Notes: a model not told the origin generated them from the letters alone. Positions 7,670 through 15,750 are shown, counted from the stretch's first letter. The stretch: DNA of 16,361 nt from CAKZSB01 sp964646405 (GCA_964646405.1 CAZYDV010000123.1:1-16361), one strand, 5' to 3'. Numbers and translations: made by a program.

Positions 7670-8833
7670 ATGCCAGTCATCGATCGTATCGCAGGCTTCG
7701 CCGATCAGCTCACAGCCATTCGACGCGACTTTCACGAACACCCGGAAATCGGACTGCAGGAGGTGCGCACCTCCGGGATCGTTGCCGATCTGTTGCGTGA
7801 ATGGGGCATCGAGGTGCATACCGGTATCGGTGTGACCGGCGTGGTAGGCGTGTTGCAGGGCAACAACGCCGGGCGCACCATTGGCCTGCGCGCCGACATG
7901 GACGCGCTGCCGATCGATGAGCGCACCAATCTGCCGTTCGCCTCCAAAACACCCGGCGTGATGCACGCCTGTGGCCACGATGCGCACACCACTATGTTGC
8001 TGGGGGCAGCCCGTTATCTGGCTGAAACACGCGACTTTGACGGCACGGCCATCTTTATCTTTCAGCCCGCAGAAGAGGGGCTCGGTGGTGCCCGCGCCAT
8101 GCTGGCCGATGGCCTGTTCGATCGCTTTCCGTGCGATGAGATCTATGGCATGCACAACAACCCGACCGGCAAGCCAGGCAAAGTAGGGGTCAAACCGGGT
8201 GAGGCGATGGCCGGAGCCGATTTCTTCGATATTGAAATTCGCGCCTCCGGTTCGCACGCGGCGATGCCGCACCAGTCGCGCGACCCGATCGTGATTGCCA
8301 CATCGCTGGTGCAGCAACTGCAGAGTATTGTCAGCCGCAACGTACCGCCAACCGATCCACTGGTGTTATCCGTCACCCAGATTCACGCCGGCTCCGCCTA
8401 CAACGTGATTCCATCCGATTGCACCATCGCCGGTACCATGCGCTACTTCGATACTGATCTGGCCAACACCGTGCGCCAGCGGATGCGCGATCTGTGCAGT
8501 GGCATGGCGGCGGCCTACGAGGTCGAGATCGAACTGAAAAACCGCGAAATATTCGACGTGCTGGTCAATGATTCAGCACTGTCACAGGCAATGCTGGATA
8601 TCGCCGCCGATGTCGTAGGCAGTGACAATGTATCAGTGACCCAACAGGTGCGTACCGGCTCCGAAGACTTTGCCGATATGCTGCGCGTGGTGCCCGGCGC
8701 CTATTGCACGGTCGGTCACGAGGGGACCTTGCCGCTGCACAACGATGGTTTCGTGCTCGGCGAGGAAATACTGCCGGTCGGTGCGTCGATCTACGCGAAA
8801 ATCATCGAACAAAGAACGCGCGCCCAGGGTTAA
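7670..8833 (+). CDS. M20D amidohydrolase (N-acyl amino acid / hippurate hydrolase type)
   Basis: Zinc or manganese amidohydrolase of 387 aa that releases an amino acid from an N-acyl conjugate; the family includes hippurate hydrolase, N-acyl-L-amino acid amidohydrolases and plant IAA-amino acid hydrolases. The M20D signature is complete: GLRADMDALPI (73-82), HACGHDAHT (99-107) with metal ligands C101 and H103, PAEEG (133-137) with the catalytic E135/E136, YGMHN (159-163) with H162, a dimerisation domain containing GSHAAMPH (194-201), GSEDFA (330-335) and LHNDGF with H357. No signal peptide, so cytoplasmic. A ribosome binding site GGGAG precedes the ATG. It starts 91 bases after the oxidoreductase gene and ends three bases before the next gene. 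The acyl group and amino acid cannot be told from sequence. Confidence 0.93.
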   Translation: MPVIDRIAGFADQLTAIRRDFHEHPEIGLQEVRTSGIVADLLREWGIEVHTGIGVTGVVGVLQGNNAGRTIGLRADMDALPIDERTNLPFASKTPGVMHACGHDAHTTMLLGAARYLAETRDFDGTAIFIFQPAEEGLGGARAMLADGLFDRFPCDEIYGMHNNPTGKPGKVGVKPGEAMAGADFFDIEIRASGSHAAMPHQSRDPIVIATSLVQQLQSIVSRNVPPTDPLVLSVTQIHAGSAYNVIPSDCTIAGTMRYFDTDLANTVRQRMRDLCSGMAAAYEVEIELKNREIFDVLVNDSALSQAMLDIAADVVGSDNVSVTQQVRTGSEDFADMLRVVPGAYCTVGHEGTLPLHNDGFVLGEEILPVGASIYAKIIEQRTRAQG

Positions 8834-8836
8834 GTC

Positions 8837-9967
8837 ATGGACTTCAATCAACTACCGTTCGACTCCGACGAAATGCTCGCAGGCCTGATCCCGTGGATCG
8901 AGACTGAGAGCCCCACCTACGATGCCGCCGCCGTCGATCGCATGATCGATCTGGCCACCTATGATCTGGTTGCAGCCGGTGCAACGATAGAGCGTATACC
9001 GGGCCGCATGGGACTGGGTGGCTCGGTACGGGCGAGATTTCCCCATCCGGATCAGGGCAAGCCCGGCATTCTGATCGCCGGCCACATGGATACTGTCCAT
9101 CCGGTTGGCACGCTCGAACAATTGCCCTGCAGGCGAGAGGGTAGTAAATGCTACGGGCCGGGTATTCAGGATATGAAAGGGGGTAACTACCTGTCGCTGG
9201 AGGCTATTGTTCAACTGACGCGGGCCGGTGTGCAGACACCGCTGCCGATTACCGTGCTGTTTACCCCCGATGAAGAAATCGGCACACCGGCCACACGTGA
9301 ACTGATCGAATCCACCGCGGCCAACCAGAAATACGTATTGGTGCCAGAGCCAGCTCGACCGGATGGCGGCGTGGTATGGGGGCGTTATGCTATTGCCCGC
9401 TACAACCTGGAGACCACAGGCGTGCCGATTCACGCAGGGGTCGATCCGCGACTGGGTCGATCGGCGATTATGGAGATGGCGCGAAAGATCGTCGAGATCG
9501 AGGGCATGACCACGGACGACTGTACGTTTTCTGTTGGGGTGCTGAACGGCGGGCAGTGGGTCAATTGTGTTGCTTCAAGTTGTACGGCACAGGCGTTGAG
9601 CATGGCCAAACGACAAAGCGATCTCGATGCCGGTATCGAAAAAATGCTCGCGCTGAATAACGACACGGCCGATGTGAAATTCTCCGTTACCCGTGGTGTG
9701 ACGCGACCGGTGTGGGAGCCGGATGATGCCTGCAAGGCGCTCTATCAACACGCAGCTGGTCTGGCTACATCACTCGGTTTTGAAATTTCAGCGCAAATGT
9801 CCGGCGGCGGCTCGGATGGCAATTTCACCGGTGCGATGGGCATTCCAACCCTCGATTCGCTCGGCGTGCGTGGCGCCGGATTACATACGCTTAATGAACA
9901 CATCGAGATAGACAGCCTGGCCGAGCGCGGTAAATTAATGGCCGCGCTGTTAGCGACTCTCGACTAA
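8837..9967 (+). CDS. M20A metallopeptidase, carboxypeptidase G2 / glutamate carboxypeptidase-like
   Basis: Di-zinc exopeptidase or amidase of 376 aa, related to carboxypeptidase G2 and the ArgE/DapE group, which removes a C-terminal amino acid from acylated or peptide substrates. Metal and catalytic residues are all visible: H83 and D85 in AGHMDTVHP, D112 in IQDMKGGN, the E146-E147 pair in FTPDEEIGT, E171 in LVPEPA and H350 in GLHTLNEH. A central dimerisation domain runs from about 186 to 290. No signal peptide is seen, unlike secreted carboxypeptidase G2. It starts three bases after the amidohydrolase stop with AGGG upstream, so the two are translated from one message. Two different M20 enzymes side by side suggest sequential or complementary hydrolysis of conjugates (inference). 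Confidence 0.92.
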   Translation: MDFNQLPFDSDEMLAGLIPWIETESPTYDAAAVDRMIDLATYDLVAAGATIERIPGRMGLGGSVRARFPHPDQGKPGILIAGHMDTVHPVGTLEQLPCRREGSKCYGPGIQDMKGGNYLSLEAIVQLTRAGVQTPLPITVLFTPDEEIGTPATRELIESTAANQKYVLVPEPARPDGGVVWGRYAIARYNLETTGVPIHAGVDPRLGRSAIMEMARKIVEIEGMTTDDCTFSVGVLNGGQWVNCVASSCTAQALSMAKRQSDLDAGIEKMLALNNDTADVKFSVTRGVTRPVWEPDDACKALYQHAAGLATSLGFEISAQMSGGGSDGNFTGAMGIPTLDSLGVRGAGLHTLNEHIEIDSLAERGKLMAALLATLD

Positions 9968-9982
9968 ACCCGCGTTATCTCC

Positions 9983-9986
9983 AGGG
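9983..9986 (+). promoter_or_regulatory. Ribosome binding site deciding the PhyH start
   Basis: AGGG ends one base before an ATG at 9988 but seven bases before a second in-frame ATG at 9994. Only the second spacing is workable, so 9994 is the likely start. This removes two residues from the longer reading. Confidence 0.6.
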
Positions 9987-9993
9987 CATGGCA

Positions 9994-10824
9994 ATGTCTC
10001 GAATTCTAAACCCGCAGCAGATCGATCAATACCAATCAGACGGTTTCATTTCACCCGTCGATGTGCTGACAGAGCAACAGGCGGCAGAATGTCTGGAGAT
10101 GTTCGAGTCGTTAGAGCGTCGCTACCCGGACTATGCCAACGCAGAAAACCGAAACAATTTGCATATGTTATGTCCATTTCTGGATGAGCTGGTGCATCAC
10201 CCGGTCATCGTAGGTGCAGTGCAGGATCTGATCGGCGAGGATGTCGCCTTTTGGGGCAGCGTGATGTTTATAAAGGAGCCAGAGACCAGTGCTTTTGTCA
10301 GTTGGCACCAGGATGCAACTTACATGGGGATGACGCGAAACGACTTTGTCACACCCTGGATTGCACTGACGCCCAGCAACCGCGACAACGGCTGTATGAC
10401 GATGATCGCCGGTAGTCACCGCGACGATATTCAACAGCATGAAGACACCTTCGCAGAGGACAATATCCTGACTCGCGGGCAGGCGATCGCCGTACCGGAT
10501 CAGTCCAAAGCGGTCGATCTGGAATTGCGGCCGGGGCAAATGTCGCTGCATCACGCCCAGACCATCCATGGCTCGCAACCGAATGTAAGCCGCCATCGGC
10601 GGGTCGGTTTTGCGTTGCAGGCCTATATGCCCAGTGATGTGCGGCAAACGATCGGTAAGAACATCTGGCAACCGGTTTCCGGTCGGCAGGCGACGGACAA
10701 CGATCTGATGCCCGGCAGACCGAGCCGGCTGATGGATCCCGAAATGGTGGCACAGCGGCAGATAGCCAACGACAATTGGGCTACTATTTTGTACCACGGT
10801 GCGAAACAACGACGCGCCTATTGA
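9994..10824 (+). CDS. Phytanoyl-CoA dioxygenase (PhyH) family Fe(II)/2-oxoglutarate oxygenase
   Basis: Non-haem iron dioxygenase of 276 aa that couples decarboxylation of 2-oxoglutarate to hydroxylation of a small molecule. The double-stranded beta-helix carries the metal triad: H105 and D107 in SWHQDATYMGM, and H192 in HAQTIHGSQPN; R202 or R203 in SRHRRVGFALQAY fits the 2-oxoglutarate carboxylate site. Typical PhyH features are the N-terminal YQSDGFISP and NGCMTMIAGSHR. It follows the M20 peptidase stop by 26 bases and is probably the last gene of that operon; the next gene is convergent. The substrate is unknown: bacterial PhyH enzymes act on ectoine, amino acids, phosphonates and others. 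Position suggests it works on the released or conjugated amino compound. Confidence 0.9.
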   Translation: MSRILNPQQIDQYQSDGFISPVDVLTEQQAAECLEMFESLERRYPDYANAENRNNLHMLCPFLDELVHHPVIVGAVQDLIGEDVAFWGSVMFIKEPETSAFVSWHQDATYMGMTRNDFVTPWIALTPSNRDNGCMTMIAGSHRDDIQQHEDTFAEDNILTRGQAIAVPDQSKAVDLELRPGQMSLHHAQTIHGSQPNVSRHRRVGFALQAYMPSDVRQTIGKNIWQPVSGRQATDNDLMPGRPSRLMDPEMVAQRQIANDNWATILYHGAKQRRAY

Positions 10825-10884
10825 TTGGAACTGCCAGCCTGAAAGGGCATCATGGGTGTGATACGAACCCTATCCAGCAAATCG

Positions 10885-12651
10885 CTAATCGGGCTCGAAA
10901 TCCGTAGCGGGCGGGGTGGCGACATTGTTGATATTTATTTTGCGCCAGTCCGGTTTTCTGCCCATTCGCGCATTGAAGTAGGCGTTAAAGGTAAAAGGGT
11001 CCGGATCAGTCTCGGTGATGCCCGGGCCGTAGATGCTCTGCACATCCTCTTTGTCGTAGCCGATCAGTTCAAGCAGGGTCGGGAACAATCGATAGTGACT
11101 GGTTTTGTCGTGATGGGTTTTGGCGGCGCCTGGAAGATCACCTGCAAGGTGGGCAGGCGTGATAAACACCAGCGGTACGGCACCTTCTTCATCGCGCGGT
11201 TCTGGCGAACAGTGCGTGTTGGTACCGGGTGATCCATCCTCGTGCAGGCGCTGACCGTGATCGGCCGTATAGACAACAATACTGTTTTGCAAATCGGCAC
11301 CGGCGAAGATCTGATCAAAGAACTCCCCGGTGTTCCAGAGCAGGGTGTTGCGATACGCGTTTCGATAGAGTCGCCACGCCTCAACATCACCGCTGAACCC
11401 GATCCGCTCGCCAGTATCTGAAATATTGACATAGTTGCCGCGTGAGCTGACCGGTTTGTACACCATGTGACTGTCAGGGTATTTATCCTGTACCGGAAAG
11501 TGCGCACCGACCTTGTTCACCAGCACAAACGATGACTTGTCGTCCTGACTGAGCTCGACGATTTTTTTCGCCAGTTCCTGATCACGTTGCACGACCGGTG
11601 TGAAATTCAGACTCAGGTGTTCGTCGATCAGGGCAAATTCCGTCGAGTACATCAGATTGCTGTAAATACCCGGAACCGCCTGTGCGTCAAGATACACCGT
11701 GTGCATGCCGGCCTTGCGCGCGTAGGCATAGATCGAAGGCAACGAGGCGTTCATTCGCGCGTAGTCGTCTCGGGTTCCGCCGTGTCGCAAGGTATAGTTC
11801 ACGCTTGAGCTGCAAAGCGCGATCGATGCAGCGATGCCGAAATTTGAAATGGACACATCCGGCACAGCGCGGCCGAGTCCGGAGTAGACGCCGTTGGTGT
11901 GATTGATGTCCAGATAGGTAGCGAGCACGCTCTCATCGATGATGAAAAATAAATCACGTACTGTGGGTGGGGATTTTGGATCCAGGCTGACGTCCTGTCT
12001 CTGTGGTGTAGGAGAAAGGAGTGTGTCAACGCCGTGAATGGTCGAGAATGCAACCGTTGGAAATGAGGGCGGCAGCCCGTTGGCACCGTCTCCACCCCGG
12101 TTGTACAGTATGGCGCTGAGCAGCGCGATCGCTGCCATTGGCATCACCGCACGAAGTCGGTTATACGGTGCAGGCGCTGAAACCGGCCCAATACTTACCG
12201 CGACGAAAACCAGAATCGCGTGCGCACACGCCAGCGTAATTGCCCAGCGGTGATGCTGCCAGGCATCGCCGGCAAAGCCGATCGATTCCAGCATGATCAC
12301 GAAGGTGTCGTAAGTAGGCCATACCTGTGCGGTCAGGCGGAAGCTCTCGTAAAACAATACAGACGCTGCAAACAACAGGGCGTAGATCCAGCGCAACCAA
12401 AATGGTCGGCAGTAGGCGGCCGCCACGAAGGCGGTGGTTAGCAGAAAGTAGAGACAGAAATAAAAGGCCGCGCTGGCCGTCACCCCCAGCATGGGCAGCC
12501 TGGGGATGGCCCCGAACAGACCAGCCACGACGGCCAGAAAAATCAGACTCGCCTTAATCCATCGACGCCGGGCTGCAAGTTTTTTTGGCACACCGCGGCA
12601 TGTGGAGTCGGAACAGGTCATGGAGGCCAAATTAATGTCGCTTGTCGTCAT
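10885..12651 (-). CDS. Inner-membrane sulfatase / phosphoethanolamine-transferase-like protein
   Basis: Alkaline-phosphatase-superfamily membrane protein of 588 aa resembling lipid-A or glycan phosphoethanolamine transferases. About five membrane helices lie at 33-50, 57-80, 86-103, 135-155 and 168-184, followed by a periplasmic catalytic domain from about 230. Probable metal ligands are the acidic pair D239-E240 in FFIIDES, D464-H465 in YTADHGQ, and H480 in the THCSPE segment that precedes VPLVFI, as in EptA-type enzymes. The nucleophile region (270-281) reads FGIAASIALC and shows no clear threonine where the transferases have one. The start is uncertain: ATG at 12651 or 12621, neither with a good ribosome binding site. 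Convergent with the PhyH gene, 60 bases apart. It could modify an envelope glycan or lipid, or be a sulfatase-like relative with another activity. Confidence 0.85.
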   Translation of the reverse strand: MTTSDINLASMTCSDSTCRGVPKKLAARRRWIKASLIFLAVVAGLFGAIPRLPMLGVTASAAFYFCLYFLLTTAFVAAAYCRPFWLRWIYALLFAASVLFYESFRLTAQVWPTYDTFVIMLESIGFAGDAWQHHRWAITLACAHAILVFVAVSIGPVSAPAPYNRLRAVMPMAAIALLSAILYNRGGDGANGLPPSFPTVAFSTIHGVDTLLSPTPQRQDVSLDPKSPPTVRDLFFIIDESVLATYLDINHTNGVYSGLGRAVPDVSISNFGIAASIALCSSSVNYTLRHGGTRDDYARMNASLPSIYAYARKAGMHTVYLDAQAVPGIYSNLMYSTEFALIDEHLSLNFTPVVQRDQELAKKIVELSQDDKSSFVLVNKVGAHFPVQDKYPDSHMVYKPVSSRGNYVNISDTGERIGFSGDVEAWRLYRNAYRNTLLWNTGEFFDQIFAGADLQNSIVVYTADHGQRLHEDGSPGTNTHCSPEPRDEEGAVPLVFITPAHLAGDLPGAAKTHHDKTSHYRLFPTLLELIGYDKEDVQSIYGPGITETDPDPFTFNAYFNARMGRKPDWRKININNVATPPATDFEPD

Positions 12652-13011
12652 CCGCGCCGGACAGCGCCGAGTAGGTGTGAATTACACCGATACTAAATGT
12701 TTCTGCTATTGGCCACTGCCCTGTAATGTTAAGAAATTGTGGCATTCGGGTGTCGAGATGCTGTTTTGTGATGGCGGCGGAATTTTTTCCGATCTTAAAT
12801 GATTGACATGGCAACCTATGTTGCGGCTGGCCAAATTTCCGTGGCCGGTTGGCGGCGCGTAGGCAGATTCGACCGGCTCGGGCTCTCAGTCCCTGTGCAG
12901 AACTTGGGCCGGTCGCGGCGATTCGCGCCAGCGCGGACAGCCAACCTTGCGGCAAAACTGATAGAGCGCCGCGCCGCGACTGCCTAAACTGCGTGCATCT
13001 GTGGCCGTCTG
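12652..13011. other. 360-base intergenic stretch without a convincing gene
   Basis: It lies between the divergent membrane sulfatase-like gene and the crotonase gene and must hold their promoters. A 62-codon plus-strand frame (12799-12987) has no recognisable features, no good ribosome binding site and an Arg/Ala-rich composition typical of non-coding GC-rich frames. A near-perfect 15-base palindrome at 12674-12688 and a small GCAAC/GTTGC hairpin at 12811-12824 are the only structures seen. The left half (about 12690-12810) is notably AT-richer than its surroundings. No tRNA or known riboswitch was recognised. Confidence 0.5.
12674..12688. promoter_or_regulatory. 15-base palindrome upstream of the sulfatase-like gene
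   Basis: GGTGT (12674-12678) and ACACC (12684-12688) flank GAATT; apart from one G/T mismatch inside, the whole 15 bases are symmetric. It stands 22 bases upstream of the minus-strand start at 12651, a position fitting an operator for that gene. No regulator is known for it. Confidence 0.35.
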
Positions 13012-13869
13012 GTGCCTGTCTTGAAAGTTCAGTATCAAAAAGAGGGTCGAATCGCGCGTATTGCGTTGAATCGCCCCGAAGTCATGAATGCGATTGACGA
13101 CGATCTGCCGGTGGAACTGGCCAACTGTGTGGCTCGTGCAGACGCCGATCCGGATATTCACGTCATGGTCTTGTCCGGCAATGGACCGGCCTTTTGCGCC
13201 GGTTACGACATGACCTACTACGCCGAGCAGACCAGTGGCAGCGGCAATCAGGTCACCCAGGACATGCCCTGGGATCCAATGCTCGATTATCGTTTCATGT
13301 GGGCCAACACCCGGCACTTTATGTCCTTGTGGCATGCAATGAAGCCGGTCATCTGCAAGATACATGGCTATGCGGTCGCTGGTGGCAGCGATATCGCACT
13401 CTGTGCCGATCTCACGTTTATGGCCGACGATGCCAGGATCGGTTACATGCCGGCGCGTGTATGGGGCACGCCGACGACCGCGATGTGGGTCTATCGTCTC
13501 GGTGCCGAGAAAGCCAAGCGCATGATGTTCACGGGGGACAAGATCAGCGGAGTAGAGGCTGAGCAGATGGGGCTGGTGTTGAAATCGGTGCCGGCCAGCG
13601 AACTGGATGCCGCGGTGGAGGAGATGGCGCAGCGCATGTCGACGGTGCCGATTAACCAGCTCGCCATGCAGAAGCTGGTGATCAATCAGGCCATCGAGGC
13701 CAGCGGACTGATGCAGACCCAGCGACTGGCCACCGTATTCGATGGTATTTCGCGGCACAGTCCCGAAGGGTTAAACTTCAAGGCTCGTGCCGAGTCTGAA
13801 GGCTGGAAGCAGAGCGTGCACGAACGCGATCAGGGTCTTTATGACTGGACGCGCAATCAACCGTTCTGA
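13012..13869 (+). CDS. Crotonase (enoyl-CoA hydratase/isomerase) family protein with altered active site
   Basis: Crotonase-fold acyl-CoA enzyme of 285 aa. The two oxyanion-hole segments are present: AFCAGYDM (60-67) and GYAVAGGSDIAL (119-130), as are NRPEVMNAI (20-28) and FTGDKISG (173-180). In the position of the classical hydratase Glu144 there is Asp127, and in that of Glu164 there is Pro147 (RIGYMPARVWG), so water addition by the classical mechanism is doubtful. A long loop (about 68-100) separates the first oxyanion segment from the rest. The start is GTG at 13012; an in-frame stop stands 27 bases upstream, no other start lies between, and the first in-frame ATG at 13084 would cut into the core. 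No ribosome binding site is visible, so the message may be leaderless or weakly translated. Family certain, reaction unknown. Confidence 0.88.
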   Translation: MPVLKVQYQKEGRIARIALNRPEVMNAIDDDLPVELANCVARADADPDIHVMVLSGNGPAFCAGYDMTYYAEQTSGSGNQVTQDMPWDPMLDYRFMWANTRHFMSLWHAMKPVICKIHGYAVAGGSDIALCADLTFMADDARIGYMPARVWGTPTTAMWVYRLGAEKAKRMMFTGDKISGVEAEQMGLVLKSVPASELDAAVEEMAQRMSTVPINQLAMQKLVINQAIEASGLMQTQRLATVFDGISRHSPEGLNFKARAESEGWKQSVHERDQGLYDWTRNQPF

Positions 13870-13878
13870 CCAACGCTG

Positions 13879-13918
13879 GCCCGTATTTTGGTAACTGCCT
13901 GACGGGCTTTTGATTTTT
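13879..13918 (+). terminator. Probable intrinsic terminator after the crotonase gene
   Basis: GCCCGT (13879-13884) pairs with ACGGGC (13902-13907), and TTTTGATTTTT follows at once. The 17-base loop is long, but the GC stem plus T-run 10 bases after the crotonase stop fits an intrinsic terminator on the plus strand. It would separate the crotonase gene from the hydrolase gene that begins at 13985. Confidence 0.5.
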
Positions 13919-13984
13919 GTGTTGATCATCATGGCTCTCCGCTGATCCGAATTCCCATTTGATGCATCCCAACTCGACATCCCC

Positions 13985-14758
13985 ATGAGCAAACCCGTCG
14001 TAGGAGTAATCGGCAACGCACGTCTACTGGATGATCGGTTCGATGTGCAGATGACTGGCATGAATAACTTTCATGCGCTCAGCCAGGTTGCTGGCGCGCT
14101 GCCAATGATGTTCGCCGGTGATCCGCAGGCAACCGATATCGACTCGTTGCTGCAGGTTGTCGATGGCATTCTGTTGACCGGCGCGCGCGCTAACGTGCAC
14201 CCGGAGTGTTTTGCCACGCCGGCTGCCGAGTGCTACGAGCCCTATGACCGTGAGCGCGATGACATCGCGCTGCCGCTGATTCGCGAGTGCGTGGCGCGCG
14301 GCGTGCCCCTGCTGGGTATCTGTCGCGGCTTTCAGGAGATGAACGTCGCATTCGGGGGCACGCTGCACCCGGAAATTCGCGATGTGCCCGGGCGCATGAA
14401 CCATCGCATGCCGCGCCTGGAAAACGGCGAGATTCACCCGGATCTGACCGTCGTGTTTGGCGAGCGCCACGACGTCGATCTAACACCCGCCGGCGTATTC
14501 GAGTCGCTGTTCGGTTGCCGCAAGATTCGCGTCAATTCGCTGCACGGCCAGGCAATCCTCGAGTGCGGTGACCGGGTGCTGGTTGAGGGTGTGGCAGAGG
14601 ATGACACGATCGAAGCGATTCGGATCGCCGAGGCTCGCGGCTTTGCGCTGGGCGTGCAGTGGCACGCCGAGTACAACAGCGCAGACAATCCCGTCAACCG
14701 GGTGGTGATTGAAGCTTTTGGTCAGGCGCTGGCCGAGTATAAGCACTCAAACAAGTAG
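13985..14758 (+). CDS. Gamma-glutamyl hydrolase, PuuD-like (peptidase C26)
   Basis: Class I glutamine-amidotransferase-fold hydrolase of 257 aa, close in architecture to gamma-glutamyl-gamma-aminobutyrate hydrolase PuuD, which releases glutamate from gamma-glutamylated amines. The catalytic triad is complete: nucleophile C113 in GICRGFQEMN, H227 and E229 in GVQWHAEY. VNSLHGQ (183-189) and GGTLHPEIRD (124-133) are further family marks, and GILLTGARANVHP (61-73) is the oxyanion region. No synthetase domain is attached, so it acts as a free hydrolase. It starts 115 bases after the crotonase gene beyond a probable terminator, and its stop is seven bases from the convergent dehydrogenase stop. The precise gamma-glutamyl substrate is unknown; no other putrescine-pathway gene is in view, so puuD itself is not claimed. 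Confidence 0.88.
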   Translation: MSKPVVGVIGNARLLDDRFDVQMTGMNNFHALSQVAGALPMMFAGDPQATDIDSLLQVVDGILLTGARANVHPECFATPAAECYEPYDRERDDIALPLIRECVARGVPLLGICRGFQEMNVAFGGTLHPEIRDVPGRMNHRMPRLENGEIHPDLTVVFGERHDVDLTPAGVFESLFGCRKIRVNSLHGQAILECGDRVLVEGVAEDDTIEAIRIAEARGFALGVQWHAEYNSADNPVNRVVIEAFGQALAEYKHSNK

Positions 14759-14765
14759 CCATGTC

Positions 14766-15647
14766 TTACATTCTCTCGTTGCGGTCATAGAGTTTTAGTA
14801 CCGATATCCCATCCAGATCCCCGTAGCCCTTGCTGTTCAGCAGCCGAAATAACGACGATGCCTGACTCGACATCGGCGTGGGCACCTCTAGCGCTGCAGC
14901 GATATCGTGGACCATATCCAGATCCTTCAACGCCTGAAAGGCAAAGCCGGCCGGTGCAAAATCGCGCGCCAGCATACGCGGGTAGAGCCGCTGCAACAGA
15001 TTTGATCCGGCGTGCCCCTGCGCCAGTGCCGCCGGGATTTTACTTGCATCCACGCCACCGGCCTCGGCGAGCGACAGCGCCTCGGCCAGAACGCAGTAGT
15101 TGTTCAGTACCAGCACCTGATTGACCATCTTCGTGACCTGGCCTGCGCCGACCGGCCCCATGTGGGTGCACTGGCCCAGTTGCAAAAGCACCGGCATCGC
15201 GCTCGCCACCGCTTCGTCATCACCTCCTGCCATAATCGCCAGCGTGCCATCGCGTGCGGCCGGTGGTCCGCCTGATACCGGCGCGTCGATCCAGTCCATC
15301 GACGCTTGCGTGGCGAGCTGTTTTGCAAACTGGCGGGTGAGATCGGCCGGTGTGGTGGAGTGATCGATCAGAATCTTGCCAGCCACGGTGGCCGTGGCAA
15401 TACCGTCGTCGCCAAATACCGCGCGCTCAAGATCGGCCTTTGTCATCACGCAAACGTGGACGATATCGGCCAGAGCTGCCACTTCGGCCGCATTGCTGTG
15501 TATTACCACGCCGTGGCTGGCAGCAGCGGCACATTTTTCGGCGACGCGATCGTATCCATGGACGGCGTAGCGCAGATCCAGCAGTCGCTGGCAGAACGCC
15601 CCGCCCATCAGGCCAAGGCCAATGAATCCTATGGTTTGATTGTTCAT
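14766..15647 (-). CDS. 3-hydroxyisobutyrate dehydrogenase / tartronate semialdehyde reductase family
   Basis: NAD(P)-dependent beta-hydroxyacid dehydrogenase of 293 aa, the normal family length. The N-terminal Rossmann motif is GFIGLGLMGG (7-16); the substrate-binding DAPVSGGPPAARDG lies at 121-134 and the catalytic lysine K173 in GQVTKMVNQ; K241-D242 in ALKDLDM completes the active-site set. Likely substrates are 3-hydroxyisobutyrate, tartronate semialdehyde or a related short acid; sequence alone does not decide. I chose the ATG at 15645-15647 because it begins MNNQTIGFIG as in relatives; the open frame extends 58 codons further to 15821 without any family feature and overlaps the divergent promoter region. 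It is transcribed towards the PuuD-like gene and away from the second PhyH gene. Confidence 0.92.
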   Translation of the reverse strand: MNNQTIGFIGLGLMGGAFCQRLLDLRYAVHGYDRVAEKCAAAASHGVVIHSNAAEVAALADIVHVCVMTKADLERAVFGDDGIATATVAGKILIDHSTTPADLTRQFAKQLATQASMDWIDAPVSGGPPAARDGTLAIMAGGDDEAVASAMPVLLQLGQCTHMGPVGAGQVTKMVNQVLVLNNYCVLAEALSLAEAGGVDASKIPAALAQGHAGSNLLQRLYPRMLARDFAPAGFAFQALKDLDMVHDIAAALEVPTPMSSQASSLFRLLNSKGYGDLDGISVLKLYDRNERM

Positions 15648-15750
15648 ATCGATCTCGTTGTGGGGCGACCGGTCGCGGGTGGAATCCCGACTGGGCTCGA
15701 ATGCGAAGATCAAAGCCTGGCTTGCAACATCGACCGGCGCTTGTCTGAAG

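Noticed and set aside
7580..8317. Minus-strand 245-codon frame opposite the M20D gene
   Set aside because: The M20D metal-binding motifs are encoded on the plus strand here; the antisense frame shows no known motif.
12803..12808. Exact TTGACA resembling a -35 box
   Set aside because: No -10-like hexamer is found at 16-18 bases downstream on the plus strand.
12809..12824. Sigma-54-like promoter (TGGCA ... TTGC) before the crotonase gene
   Set aside because: The distance between the GG and GC elements is one base too long; sigma-54 promoters need exact spacing, and no activator gene is nearby.
12799..12987. Possible 62-residue small protein in the intergenic gap
   Set aside because: No good ribosome binding site, no domain, and Arg/Ala-rich composition like other chance frames; it cannot be supported from one sequence.
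12886..13758. Minus-strand 290-codon frame opposite the crotonase gene
   Set aside because: Slightly longer than the crotonase, but without any recognisable domain; the crotonase motifs settle the strand.
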